From: Archivesica marissinica
Lineage: Eukaryota > Mollusca > Bivalvia > Venerida > Vesicomyidae
DNA length: 64,000 nt
Assembly: GCA_014843695.1 (NCBI GenBank)
Contig: CM026386.1
Span: forward strand, 14,741,964-14,805,963
Direction of reading: 5' to 3'
Shown in pieces: positions 29,251 to 32,539 of this stretch. Numbering within the stretch: the stretch's first letter is position 1; each line of letters opens with the position of its first letter. The notes under the pieces were generated by a model, which did not search any database, had not been told where the DNA came from, and was given only the letters and a program-made list of their open reading frames with translations. Both the position numbers and the translations under genes were made by a program.

Positions 29251-31948
29251 TGTATGTATGTTCCTTTAATGTCAAACCCCTCGCGGGGACGTAGACATGT
29301 TTTCCTGGGCAGACTTAGCCGACCTAAGCGATTAACCAGTACTAAGCAATGTGTGTAAGGTGCCTTGCTCATGACACTACATACGTGGCCTGACGAGTAT
29401 CGAACCCGGGACCGTTCGATTCCAAATCCGACGCTCTACAACTGGACCACGGACGCCACACTAGATTAGACAGACAGACAGATAGATAGATAGAGCTCTC
29501 TTTATTTCCATTGTGGTCCTTAGAATTAATCATATGACATCGGAAAGGCAAATTAGTCAATCAAATTATTGCACATAGTGAATTACAGTAACATAGCACA
29601 TGATTGCATGAATATTTATATAATATCACAGGGAACTGCCTGACATTGAACAGGTATTTACTGAAACTCAATACATTTTGAAATAAAACATTAAATGAAA
29701 TAAAAATAATGACCAGATAAAAGGACTAGATTGATACTGATTGCATAAAATGTTCCATCACAGATTTTTTTAAACTGACTGTGATTACTAATTTTGCAAA
29801 TGTTGCATTCTGGAAGACCTAATTATAAAATATTGAAAGGTAATTTGTAGTGGTGATCCATCTATTATTTTTAATAAAAAAAGTTACTCGCAGATTCAAA
29901 CCCTAACCGTCTCCATGCGAGTTCAATGCTCAAGCGATTGCACTATGCGGCCATCTGTTACAGTCACTGAAAATGTTGTATATAGTTCTAGTCAATGCCA
30001 TCATTCACATTGTTTTTATATTGCTAATCTTAATGCTTGGAATTTGGACATAATTTCATTAACGGATCATGTCACGAATGTGACGATAGTATGCTAGTAG
30101 TCTACTGACCGTTACCCTCTTTTCCGATGGAAAAGAAGCTGTTATATGTTAGGTTTTACGCCTGCATCAGCACCATTTCGGGCTATATCGCCGGCGGGCA
30201 GTTTACCTAACAACACCTTTCCTGGGCAGGTTCCAGCGGTTAACCAGTACTTGGGTGCACCAACCTCCATAAGAATCTGCCAACTTTTTCATATAAATGA
30301 GACATGGCTTGAGCGGGGCTCGAACCCGTGACCATCAGTGATGATAGGTTACAGTGGTATACAAGTCAGCGACCTTAACCACTCGACCACAGAGGCGGAC
30401 TGAAAAGAAGCTGTTCAGTCGTGTTTAGATTTTCAAACATATTACTGTCATTGATTTTTCATAAGGTAGAATGTAGGAATCTCTCATATGACATATCAAA
30501 TAAGCAATAACCCCATGAGACTGATCGTTCAAGGTCAAAATCTGCTATCAAGGTCATGTGAGTATCTATGTAAATATGACAGATAGGCTCATACTTTCAA
30601 TGGGATATGTATAGGAAACCAACTGTGGCCTTTAAATTGGACTATATCATAATGACCTTGAAAGGTCAAGCTCAAGGTCATGCAAAAAACATACCATGAA
30701 TAAACAACGGCTGGCAACGAGTAGCAATTTTGATACTCTAGTACTCGGACACAGTTCCGATCTAGTGCTCAGAAACGATCATTTGATTCTTGACTAGATG
30801 TACATTGCATTAATTGGATGATAAGTTCGATGCAATTTCAGATATTTGGTAAGTATTTCGGATGATGTTTGTCTGAAAACTGATGCTACAATGTAAATTA
30901 TCTGATTCTGCGATAAAAACATTTTGTTGTAATAAAGTTAAACCCAGTGGGTCACTACATACATACTGTGACCGTGTATCGAACCCAGTACCCAGGAAGA
31001 CGTGAATATAGAAAACTTATATAGAATGTTTTCTTATATATGCTCTTGTTGTCGCGGTAAATGCCGGCAACGAGAATTATTTTGTGCACTTCAGGTGCGA
31101 AAGGCTCAGAGTCTGTACCTAGCTGTAGCCATTACGGTTGTATCTTTAAAGGCACTTAAATTCCACATTGCCTATTCCCTCTCTCCCTCATGGCGATGGA
31201 TTCCATCAGGAATGAGGTCTCTGGAGCTATTTAACTAATTATAGCAATGTTGTATGAATTTGCTTCGCTATCGAGCTAAAATAACTTTGTATTAACTATA
31301 AACCTAGGATTACTACTCAATCCCTAATCTGACACACCCACTGGATCACAAGGATGCCATGACTAAAGATGATCTACGACTATAAAATCAGACACGACTA
31401 TAAAATCAGACACTAAGCCGGTGACACACCTAGAAAATGGAAACGCATAGCAAACCTATGGGAAAAAACATAATTTAGAAAAATAATTTGGAAAAAACAT
31501 AATTTAGAAAAATAATTTTTAAAGCCTATTAAATTAATAAATCAGAAAAACCTACCCCAAGTTTATTCGCTTGTGCATTCAGGGATTTCACCCAAGAATC
31601 AACAAATTCGGGAAACTGGTTGTAATGCAAATAAAACCAGTTCAGTGCCGAGTTTAACCAGAATGTTGATTCTGGGTGATGGGGGCCCTGAGCCACAGCC
31701 ACTGTGCTGACCCCTCCATCCTTGGGTTTGTCCCACGAAATCCGGGGTTGCAATGGCCCAAAGAACGTAGATAGAGAGTTTATCACTCCTACAATCAGAA
31801 GACCAAACGAAATCCAAAAAATCAACAAAACATCCAAGAAATGATCTTCCCAGCTAAACCAACTCTTCATGCTTGCCCCGGTTTCCGCCATCTTTGAATA
31901 AGTCTCTCCTAGCTTGTACCATATCAACTTCAATGTTAAATCTGCCAT
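806..31948 (-). CDS. SMP-domain membrane protein gene (C2CD2/TMEM24-like), 5' two exons
   Basis: This partial minus-strand gene has exon 1 at 31556-31948 and exon 2 at 806-901, separated by a 30.65-kb intron. The exons join in phase 0 to give 163 residues, and the gene continues beyond the left edge. The protein has a hydrophobic segment at about residues 37-58, then WLNSALNWFYLHYNQFPEF (97 onward) and, across the junction, KLG/GPVQLRFEKVQSGSLPP. A WLN motif shortly after a membrane anchor, followed by a strand ending in LPPKF, is the pattern of SMP lipid-transfer domains. The N-terminal anchor plus SMP order fits C2CD2/C2CD2L (TMEM24), which act at ER-plasma membrane contacts. The C2 domain would lie outside the window. 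The family call is from memory of the motifs. Extended synaptotagmins or TEX2 are alternatives. Confidence 0.6.
1002..1137. mobile_element. Small TIR element (MITE), AGGTTATAAAA termini
   Basis: The left end AGGTTATAAAAACTTTTCTC is matched in inverted orientation by the right end around GAGAAAAGTTTTATAACCT. The interior is non-coding and also partly self-complementary (CTGATTGGTT / AACCAATCAG). No convincing target-site duplication was seen. Confidence 0.55.
1262..1497. mobile_element. piggyBac-like MITE, family A
   Basis: It is flanked by TTAA at 1258-1261 and 1498-1501, with termini CCCTTTCAACACCA on both ends. The centre is an imperfect hairpin around GAGCCGGCTCGTGACGAGCC. Other copies lie at 14568, 23559, 23975, 25224, 26200, 36060 and 38459. 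TTAA specificity plus CCC-starting termini is typical of piggyBac elements. No transposase is encoded. Confidence 0.8.
1655..1815 (-). mobile_element. Degenerate TTAA/CCCTTTGC MITE (family B) fragment
   Basis: It shares TGCAAACAACATAGATCC, a TAGTTGAGCTAAATC-like stretch and CTGATCTGGCTCTATGCTG with the complete copy at 27303-27543, and ends near AAGGGTTAAA. The termini are eroded. Confidence 0.55.
1880..3331. repeat. Minisatellite, 29-bp unit
   Basis: There are about 50 units with core CTCCTGTGCATGGAACAC followed by AGTCATTCAGG. Shorter units of about 21 bp that lack the CATTCA segment are interspersed (for example near 2155 and 2280). The array is open in all three forward frames only because the unit has no stop in any phase. 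It lies in intron 1 of the SMP-like gene. Confidence 0.95.
3491..3650. repeat. Two-copy tandem duplication, about 81 bp
   Basis: Two copies each hold CACACTCACA, a GCAATCAGTAAACTG stretch and GAATTCCAATTGGGATTATT, ending in a pyrimidine-rich CCCCTCCC tract. Nothing in it looks coding. Confidence 0.8.
3806..4630. repeat. Minisatellite, 27-bp unit
   Basis: About 30 units contain AATGTAGAATGGAAATCGAG plus GCATCGT. Variation is concentrated at a few sites (TCGAG or TAGAG, GCATCG or GCATAG). Because 27 is a multiple of three, the minus strand shows long nine-residue-periodic open frames that are not genes. Two units near 4565 and 4600 carry a TAAA insertion. Confidence 0.95.
4836..8064. repeat. 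Minisatellite with mixed 22-bp and 18-bp units
   Basis: About 150 units of TGATAGATTATAGCACCCTG occur either with a following AA (22 bp) or with AATG missing (18 bp). The two lengths are interspersed irregularly through 3.2 kb. Near 6540-6600 the array is disrupted by short GT-rich insertions, and from about 7220 onward small deletions become frequent. Each unit contains TGATAG, which matches the WGATAR consensus of GATA factors; any binding is unproven. Confidence 0.95.
8493..8730 (+). mobile_element. tRNA-derived SINE, family L (Leu-like head)
   Basis: The head GATAGCGCAGTGG (A box) and GGAGTTCGAGCC (B box) fold as a tRNA-like cloverleaf with loop TTCAGGT, anticodon CAG (Leu). A core around GTGCCCTTAGGCAAGGCA resembles the V-type SINE core. 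The tail AGTGATTAATATAAGTTG to AAAATAAATTTGTA is shared with SINE family B. It is inserted between TA microsatellites at 8480 and 8731. Confidence 0.85.
8765..9460. other. AT-rich intronic stretch without a recognised feature
   Basis: I see no exon with convincing splice sites, no array and no complete repeat. A GC-richer patch at 9040-9070 (CTCGCCTCCGGCGAACC) resembles a patch near 16835 and may be a repeat fragment. Confidence 0.5.
9463..9745. repeat. Direct duplication, 160-bp period
   Basis: The block TTAGTTTATACAAATTTATT, the sequence around ATCCTCAAATGCAGATAAAT and CAGTAGTTTTCATCTTCTAA recur at 9463 and 9623. The first line equals the 3' end of SINE family L, so the duplication involves SINE-tail sequence. 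Confidence 0.75.
9776..10009 (-). mobile_element. tRNA-derived SINE, family L, reverse
   Basis: This is a full-length minus-strand copy. The head near 9940-10009 includes GGTTCGAACTCCGG (B box complement) and CACTGCGCTATCACG (A box complement). The core CCTTGCCTAAGGGCACAATC is the uninterrupted version of the site split by a MITE at 26200. Confidence 0.85.
10078..10155 (-). mobile_element. Degenerate tRNA-like SINE head
   Basis: On the minus strand it has an A-box-like ATTAGTGGTCCAGCAG, a stem around TTGGACCTGTAGTCCAG and a B-box-like GGGTTCGATCTCGCC. The structure is irregular and there is no family assignment. Confidence 0.35.
10256..10444 (-). mobile_element. TTAA/CCCTTTGC MITE (family B), one end
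   Basis: It matches the complete family B copy at 27303, including GATAGTGGAGCTAAAACACT and ATGTTGTTTGCAAATGTGAT, and ends in GCAAAGGG followed by TTAA. The other terminus is missing. Confidence 0.65.
10499..11117. mobile_element. TTAA-flanked element with AGCAGC termini
   Basis: The ends are TTAA-AGCAGCATTATATC (10495) and GATATAGGGCTGCT-TTAA (11118-11121), inverted copies of one another. The interior has no coding potential. It carries a close direct repeat around GTAAACAAGTGCG at about 10890 and 10925. TTAA targets are used by piggyBac and Kolobok; the superfamily is not resolved. Confidence 0.5.
11440..11500 (+). repeat. Dispersed repeat E, single copy
   Basis: It contains TGTTGATTCAGCAATGAAGT and TACATCTTGGTGGGGTGATA. 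Related copies are at 12080, 12400-12575 and, inverted, 20555-20660. It often abuts SINE family T, so it may be part of a longer composite. Confidence 0.6.
11590..12050 (+). repeat. Dispersed repeat D
   Basis: It is relatively GC-rich and shares CACCCTCCTCACTGTTGGTC and a stretch around CTGCTGCGGGATGTGCCCCG with the inverted copy at 16215-16590. It may be a fragment of a larger transposable element. Open frames here differ between copies, so I do not call a gene. Confidence 0.6.
12108..12396 (+). mobile_element. tRNA-derived SINE, family T (Thr-like head)
   Basis: The tRNA-like head has A box TAGCCCAGTGG, anticodon stem-loop CTGGA-CTGGTAA-TCCAG (anticodon GGT, Thr) and B box GGTTCGATCCC. A long unrelated body follows, with CGTGCACGTAAAAGAACCAG, CTGTATCATGCACTATCCTC and the end GCGACGATAAATAAACGTAA. 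The body shows this is a SINE and not a tRNA gene. It is the most abundant SINE here. Confidence 0.9.
12400..12575 (+). repeat. Dispersed repeat E, tandem
   Basis: Two and a half copies of the block with GTTGATCCAGCAATGAAGTG and TTAGTTCCTGATATAAAATT occur in direct order. They follow the SINE immediately. Confidence 0.7.
12656..13850. repeat. Minisatellite, 36-bp unit
   Basis: About 33 units contain TGCCTACCACAATACTGTCT then ACCACCCAGGTTATTT. The left part has CAGGGTATT, the middle CATGTTATT and the right CAGGTTATT with CAACA variants, so the array is built of homogenised blocks. The 12-codon unit leaves all three plus frames open; these are not genes. Confidence 0.95.
14085..14310 (+). mobile_element. 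CAGGG-type transposon fragment with 52-bp duplication
   Basis: It is related to the element at 20940. The segment GGAGTGCATTATAATGGACC through TTACTGGACAATA is present twice in direct order (52-bp period). Both termini are degenerate. Confidence 0.6.
14327..14563 (+). mobile_element. tRNA-derived SINE, family B
   Basis: The head has TTAGCAGTGGTTAGCGCACT (A box region) and CCCGGGTTCGATCCTCGG (B box). The core includes TCTCCGGGTACTCCGG, and the tail GAGTGATTAATATAAGTTGT to TAAAATAAATCT is nearly the same as in SINE family L. A family A MITE is inserted at its 3' edge. Confidence 0.85.
14568..14805. mobile_element. piggyBac-like MITE, family A
   Basis: TTAA flanks at 14564-14567 and 14806-14809 surround termini CCCATTCAACCCCA and GGGGTTGAAAGGG. 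The orientation is opposite to the copy at 1262. Confidence 0.8.
14810..15209. other. Intronic stretch with no recognised feature
   Basis: This is AT-rich sequence. I see no array, TIR pair, SINE head or exon with supporting splice sites. Confidence 0.5.
15211..15492 (-). mobile_element. SINE family T, reverse
   Basis: A near full-length minus-strand copy, running from TTTTACGTTTATTTATCG (SINE 3' end) to a tRNA-like head with GATCGAACCTGCAATCC and ATTACCAGTCCAACGTG. Confidence 0.85.
15550..15771. mobile_element. pogo/Tigger-like MITE, CAGTCCATACTC termini
   Basis: Termini CAGTCCATACTCGCTTATAA and the inverse of CTTATAGGTGAGTATGGACG are flanked by TA on both sides (15548-15549, 15772-15773). 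TA target sites and CAGT-starting termini fit pogo/Tigger elements. A second, internally expanded copy ends at 20438. Confidence 0.7.
15982..16154. mobile_element. pogo/Tigger-like MITE, CAGTCAAACCTG family
   Basis: It is flanked by TA. The right terminus is TTAAGACAGGTTTGACTG; the left terminus is partly mutated (CAGTCTAGCG). The interior has repeated GGTCACCTCCATTAAGCA and AAGCAGCCACCTG stretches. Other copies are at 22345, 23941 (interrupted), 56013 and 60281 (expanded). Confidence 0.75.
16215..16590 (-). repeat. Dispersed repeat D, inverted copy
   Basis: It is the reverse complement of parts of 11590-12050, sharing GACCAACAGTGAGGAGGGTG and CGGGGCACATCTCGCAGCAG. Segments between the shared blocks differ. 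Confidence 0.6.
16599..16755. mobile_element. MITE with 11-bp TSD, AGCCTGGG termini
   Basis: Left terminus AGCCTGGGAACAG and right terminus CTGGAACCCAGGCA are inverted. Flanks ACACACATTCT (16588-16598) and ACACACATTCA (16756-16766) match at 10 of 11 positions. Other copies with 11-bp duplications are at 32363 and 63233. Confidence 0.8.
16914..17168 (-). mobile_element. SINE family T, reverse, truncated head
   Basis: The body runs from GTGTTTTACGTTTATTTATC to GGGGGATCGAACCTGTGATC. The anticodon region has been lost, leaving CACAAACAGTGTTACCAC. Confidence 0.8.
17412..18685. repeat. Minisatellite, 64-bp unit with 128-bp dimers
   Basis: About 20 units carry ATCTAGATTAATGCGCAGTG and ATCTGTAGGTCAATGTAAAA. 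In the left half two unit types alternate strictly (GCGCAGTGCTGGTG versus GCACAGTACTTGTG), making a 128-bp higher-order repeat. The right half is more diverged. The array is bracketed by copies of ATGTAAAATATTGGACTGTG (17391 and 18834). Confidence 0.95.
18690..19330. other. Unassigned intronic sequence
   Basis: Apart from the flanking direct repeat near 18834-18862, and a short relative of it near 18868-18901, I see nothing recognisable. Confidence 0.5.
19336..19912. repeat. Minisatellite, 38-bp unit
   Basis: About 15 units of GTCTTGTTTCCATCAATGTT plus GAGCGTAATATTATATTA. The units are nearly identical, with only CCATC/CCGTC and GAGCG/GAACG variation. Confidence 0.95.
20135..20438. mobile_element. 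pogo/Tigger-like MITE with internal 35-bp expansion
   Basis: The right end GCCTTATAGGTGAGTATGGC and the segment CACTGGCCAAACATGCAATC match the MITE at 15550. Between them, ATGCAATCTATACATGGTCT plus CGTACCCATTTGAAC is repeated about five times (20150-20330), whereas the 15550 copy has this segment once. The left terminus is missing. Confidence 0.7.
20535..20893 (-). mobile_element. SINE family T plus repeat E, reverse
   Basis: Repeat E (20555-20660) is followed by a minus-strand SINE T body (20660-20893). The SINE stops at GGTCAGACGGGGGATTG, so the tRNA head is cut off by a TA/CA microsatellite. Confidence 0.8.
20940..21241 (+). mobile_element. CAGGG-terminus element with exact 6-bp TSD
   Basis: Termini CAGGGTTCATTCTAG and CTAGAATGATCCCTG are inverted repeats. 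The flanks ACAATT (20934-20939) and ACAATT (21242-21247) are identical. Copies at 27853 and 35455 carry 6-bp duplications with one mismatch each. It is non-coding. The CAGGG ends suggest a hAT-like origin, but 6 bp is short for classical hAT. Confidence 0.8.
21484..22276. repeat. Minisatellite, 44-bp unit
   Basis: About 18 units with GATAGACACGCCCTTCTGTG, ATCAAGTAGGTCTAAATAC and ACCA or AACA. Variants cluster: ACCA units on the left and AACA units on the right. Confidence 0.95.
22345..22539. mobile_element. pogo/Tigger-like MITE, CAGTCAAACCTG family
   Basis: Flanked by TA (22343-22344 and 22540-22541), with termini CAGTCAAATCTGTGTTA and TTAAGACAGGTTTGACTG. It is a good intact reference copy for the expanded version at 60281. 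Confidence 0.8.
22540..22877. other. Unassigned intronic sequence
   Basis: No array, exon or complete repeat was recognised. One short GACAGGTTTGACTGTAA near 22600 is an isolated MITE end. Confidence 0.45.
22878..23170 (-). mobile_element. SINE family T, reverse, full length
   Basis: Complete from the 3' end TTTTACGTTTATTTATCG to a tRNA-like head ending ACAGATCCGTCTGT. The loop reads ATTATCAG where other copies have ATTACCAG, so the anticodon-equivalent triplet is altered. Confidence 0.85.
23073..23394. repeat. 161-bp tandem duplication of a SINE head and its flank
   Basis: The block from AATCAATTTTATTA through the tRNA head to GTGGAGCAAACTCTGCCTCA is present twice (starts about 23079 and 23240). 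The second head (23250-23330) is therefore a passive copy and not an independent insertion. Confidence 0.8.
23559..23796. mobile_element. piggyBac-like MITE, family A
   Basis: TTAA at 23555-23558 and 23797-23800. Termini are slightly mutated (ACCTTTCAACACCA, GTGTTGAAACGG). The central hairpin around GACGGCTCGTCACGAGCCGG is present. Confidence 0.75.
23941..24326. mobile_element. pogo/Tigger-like MITE interrupted by a palindromic family A MITE
   Basis: The outer element has CAGTCAAACCTGTGTTAGTG at the left and GACAGGTTTGACTG plus TA at the right. Inside, 23975-24308 is a 334-bp near-palindrome. Both ends are of the CCATT...ACACCA...GTAACTGACATGG type, which normally marks only one end of family A, and both arms carry TTGGACCAGTTCATT-type sequence. 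The interior of the outer MITE between its first and last TTAA is missing. Confidence 0.75.
24414..24795 (+). mobile_element. SINE family L, head-to-tail dimer
   Basis: A 5'-trimmed copy (24414-24565) ends at ATCAGGAATGAGGTCTC and runs directly into a second head CTAGCGCAGTGGTAGTGCAT (24565-24795). The second copy is complete to AAATAAATTTGTATA. Both have the same CATTTATTAAATTCCAC variant, so they are close relatives. Confidence 0.8.
24796..25205. other. Unassigned intronic sequence
   Basis: AT-rich and non-repetitive, ending in an A-run at 25209-25223. No exon was supported. Confidence 0.45.
25224..25398. mobile_element. piggyBac-like MITE, family A, truncated
   Basis: The left end is missing and begins next to an A-run (AATAGGAAAATTACATTTGG). 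The right terminus GTGTTGAAAGGG plus TTAA (25399-25402) is intact. Confidence 0.7.
25411..25692 (-). mobile_element. SINE family T, reverse, full length
   Basis: It runs from GTGTGTTTTACGTTTATT to ACAGATCCGTCTGT. The flank TTAACACTACATGT occurs on both sides (25399 and 25695), a likely target-site duplication of about 14 bp. Confidence 0.85.
25700..26050. other. Unassigned stretch with a weak open frame
   Basis: A plus-strand open frame (25814-26035) follows a TTTACAG acceptor-like site, but no good donor or family signature is visible. I do not call an exon. Confidence 0.35.
26054..26490 (-). mobile_element. SINE family L split by a nested MITE
   Basis: The SINE tail and core (26054-26199) and its head (26433-26490) are separated by a family A MITE. 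Removing the MITE and one TTAA leaves GCCTTGCTTAAGGGCACAAT, which matches the intact SINE at 9776 except for one base (CTAA to TTAA). Confidence 0.85.
26200..26432. mobile_element. piggyBac-like MITE, family A, nested in a SINE
   Basis: 233 bp between TTAA at 26196-26199 and TTAA at 26433-26436, with termini CCCTTTCAACACCA and GTGTTGAATGGG. The host SINE gives the empty-site sequence, so both the boundaries and the TTAA duplication are demonstrated from sequence. Confidence 0.9.
26490..27245 (+). mobile_element. Non-LTR retrotransposon 3' end (degenerate)
   Basis: An open stretch to 26733 ends with RSFGTAAPKLWNALPPGIRD and LFKRSLKTHFF, the usual C-terminal signature of LINE ORF2 proteins in animals. 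A 3' UTR follows with GTAAAGCGCTTTTGAACTTA and AAGGCGCTATATAAATATGG and the tail (AATA)n. An internal 92-bp block of the UTR is duplicated (27008 and 27100). The reverse-transcriptase body is absent, so the copy is dead on arrival. The CR1/L2-type clade is a guess. Confidence 0.8.
27303..27543. mobile_element. TTAA-flanked MITE, family B
   Basis: TTAA at 27299-27302 and 27544-27547, with termini CCCTTTGCACGCTAG and CAGCAGGCAAAGGG. The interior has a long hairpin: AGCATAGAGCCAGATCAGAC pairs with GTCTGATCAGGCTCTATGCT. It is the complete reference for the fragments at 1655 and 10256. Confidence 0.8.
27650..27828 (+). mobile_element. SINE family B, 5'-truncated
   Basis: Begins inside the B box (CTCGATCCTCGGACCGGG) and continues through the TCCGGGTACTCCGG core to the tail AGAACTTGCTTCGCAATTG and AAATAAATAAAG. 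Confidence 0.8.
27853..28198 (+). mobile_element. CAGGG-terminus element with 6-bp TSD
   Basis: Flanks ACGTTG (27847-27852) and ATGTTG (28199-28204). The left terminus is mutated to CAGAGTTCATTCTAG. A short GAGGGCGAAGTCAGGGTCCC block is duplicated near the right end. Confidence 0.75.
28485..28598 (+). CDS. Possible single internal exon (38 codons)
   Basis: The segment has an acceptor (CATTTGCAG, ending 28484) and a donor (CAG/GTGAGC at 28599), is 114 nt and is open in the frame reading AERDTLLTTGCFRDKPWLKQ. Its composition looks like protein. No partner exon and no family were recognised. It lies within the first intron of the SMP-like gene on the opposite strand, so it may be a transposon fragment, a nested gene or chance. 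Confidence 0.3.
28600..29015. other. Unassigned intronic sequence
   Basis: No recognised repeat or exon. Confidence 0.4.
29017..29090. repeat. Short tandem duplication
   Basis: GGATCCAGGATTTAGGGTTA with GGTGGGGTGTG-type sequence is present twice, with a period near 37 bp. It is too short and non-periodic for telomeric repeat despite TTAGGGTTAG. Confidence 0.6.
29164..29252. repeat. (GACA)n microsatellite
   Basis: About 20 uninterrupted GACA units, preceded by GATA units. GACA/GATA units resume at 29467-29495 beyond a SINE. Confidence 0.95.
29253..29462 (-). mobile_element. tRNA-derived SINE, family P, reverse
   Basis: On the minus strand the head reads GGCGTCCGTGGTCCAGTTGT (A box), a loop TTTGGAA (anticodon TGG, Pro-like) and CCCGGGTTCGATACTCG (B box). 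The body includes CCCTCGCGGGGACGTAGACA on the plus strand, seen again near 10787 and in part near 32950. GACA/GATA repeats lie on both sides, so it may have inserted into a microsatellite. Confidence 0.65.
29500..30140. other. Unassigned intronic sequence
   Basis: AT-rich; no array, TIR pair or exon recognised. Confidence 0.45.
30148..30402 (-). mobile_element. tRNA-derived SINE with class II (long variable arm) head, family S
   Basis: The minus-strand head reads GTGGTCGAGTGGTTAAGGTC (A box, Ser/Leu-like), a loop region GACTTGTATACC, an extra-long variable segment and CACGGGTTCGAGCCCCG (B box). The body contains GGCGGGCAGTTTACCTAACA and GTTAACCAGTACTTGGGTGC (plus strand). A truncated copy is at 59545-59735. 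Confidence 0.75.
30410..31075. other. Unassigned stretch with clustered AGGTCA half-sites
   Basis: Between 30530 and 30690 there are several AGGTCA or TGACCT hexamers, including TGACCTTGAAAGGTCAAG. This is either a nuclear-receptor-like cluster or part of a dispersed repeat. No exon was seen. Confidence 0.45.
31080..31296 (+). mobile_element. SINE family L, old copy
   Basis: The head is eroded before CACTTCAGGTGCGAAAGGCT. The core AAGGCACTTAAATTCCACAT and the tail CGAGCTAAAATAACTTTGTA remain. It is more diverged than the other copies. Confidence 0.75.
31556..31948 (-). CDS. Exon 1 of the SMP-like gene (131 codons)
   Basis: The frame opens at ATG 31948 and runs to a donor GTAGGT at 31555, ending in phase 0. 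Residues 37-58 form a strongly hydrophobic segment flanked by WED and a proline/lysine-rich stretch, consistent with a signal anchor. A second in-frame ATG at 31891 (residue 20) sits in AAAGATGGCGG, a better Kozak context than the first, so translation may start there and shorten the tail before the anchor by 19 residues. The composition (Trp, Tyr and Phe rich after residue 95) looks like folded protein, unlike the other open frames nearby. Confidence 0.75.
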
Positions 31949-31956
31949 GAATTAGC

Positions 31957-32125
31957 CAATGGGATGCCTGCGTCGGACATGTGTAACCCTAGCAACAGTT
32001 TTTCTCTCCCATAAACTGCTTTGGCACGTGAGCAAAAAGTAAAGCTGAGAATTTTCGTGTATTTTGTCTACATGTCAGATGTTTGTTTTCATGCTGTTAA
32101 CAGAACGGGATCTCCTATGACGTCA
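31957..32125 (-). promoter_or_regulatory. Candidate promoter of the SMP-like gene (X-box, E-box, CRE)
   Basis: Upstream of ATG 31948 (minus strand) lie GTAACC-CT-AGCAAC at 31983-31996, a full match to the RFX X-box consensus GTNRCC-N(0-3)-RGYAAC; CACGTG at 32025-32030; and the palindromic CRE TGACGTCA at 32118-32125. A CCAAT pentamer is at 31957. All lie within 180 bp and outside recognised repeats. X-box motifs close to the start are typical of ciliary or RFX-controlled genes. Function is inferred from sequence only. Confidence 0.5.
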
Positions 32126-32362
32126 TTGCAGAAATGTCTGTTTGTAAACGAGGCTATAGGGTTTCCTCATAATAAATTCATAAAACACGCTTGTCATTCG
32201 ATTTTACAAAATCAGATTGTCTTGTCATATGAACTTCTTTCAAATGTCTACTGCCGAACAGTCGGTATTCGTTATAACTGACAGAAGTGTGCGTTATGGA
32301 ATCCGTCAGTTTAATAGATTAAATTGTTAACAAATCTAGTCAGTTAAAGTAGCTTCAATTGT

Positions 32363-32527
32363 AGCCTGGGTTCCAGTCTGTGATCAGTCTGTCGATTTTT
32401 CACTTTTTAACTTCTAGTCAAATGTTGATATGTTCAGAAACTCAATACTGTCCAATTAATAGTATCGGTGTTAAAATATATTTATTTGACTGACCAGGCA
32501 AAATATATTGACGCCTGTTCCCAGGCT
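32363..32527. mobile_element. MITE with 11-bp TSD, AGCCTGGG termini
   Basis: Ends AGCCTGGGTTCCAG and CTGTTCCCAGGCT. Flanks GCTTCAATTGT (32352-32362) and ACTTCAATTGA (32528-32538) match at 9 of 11 positions. It is in inverted orientation relative to 16599. Confidence 0.8.
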
Positions 32528-32539
32528 ACTTCAATTGAT

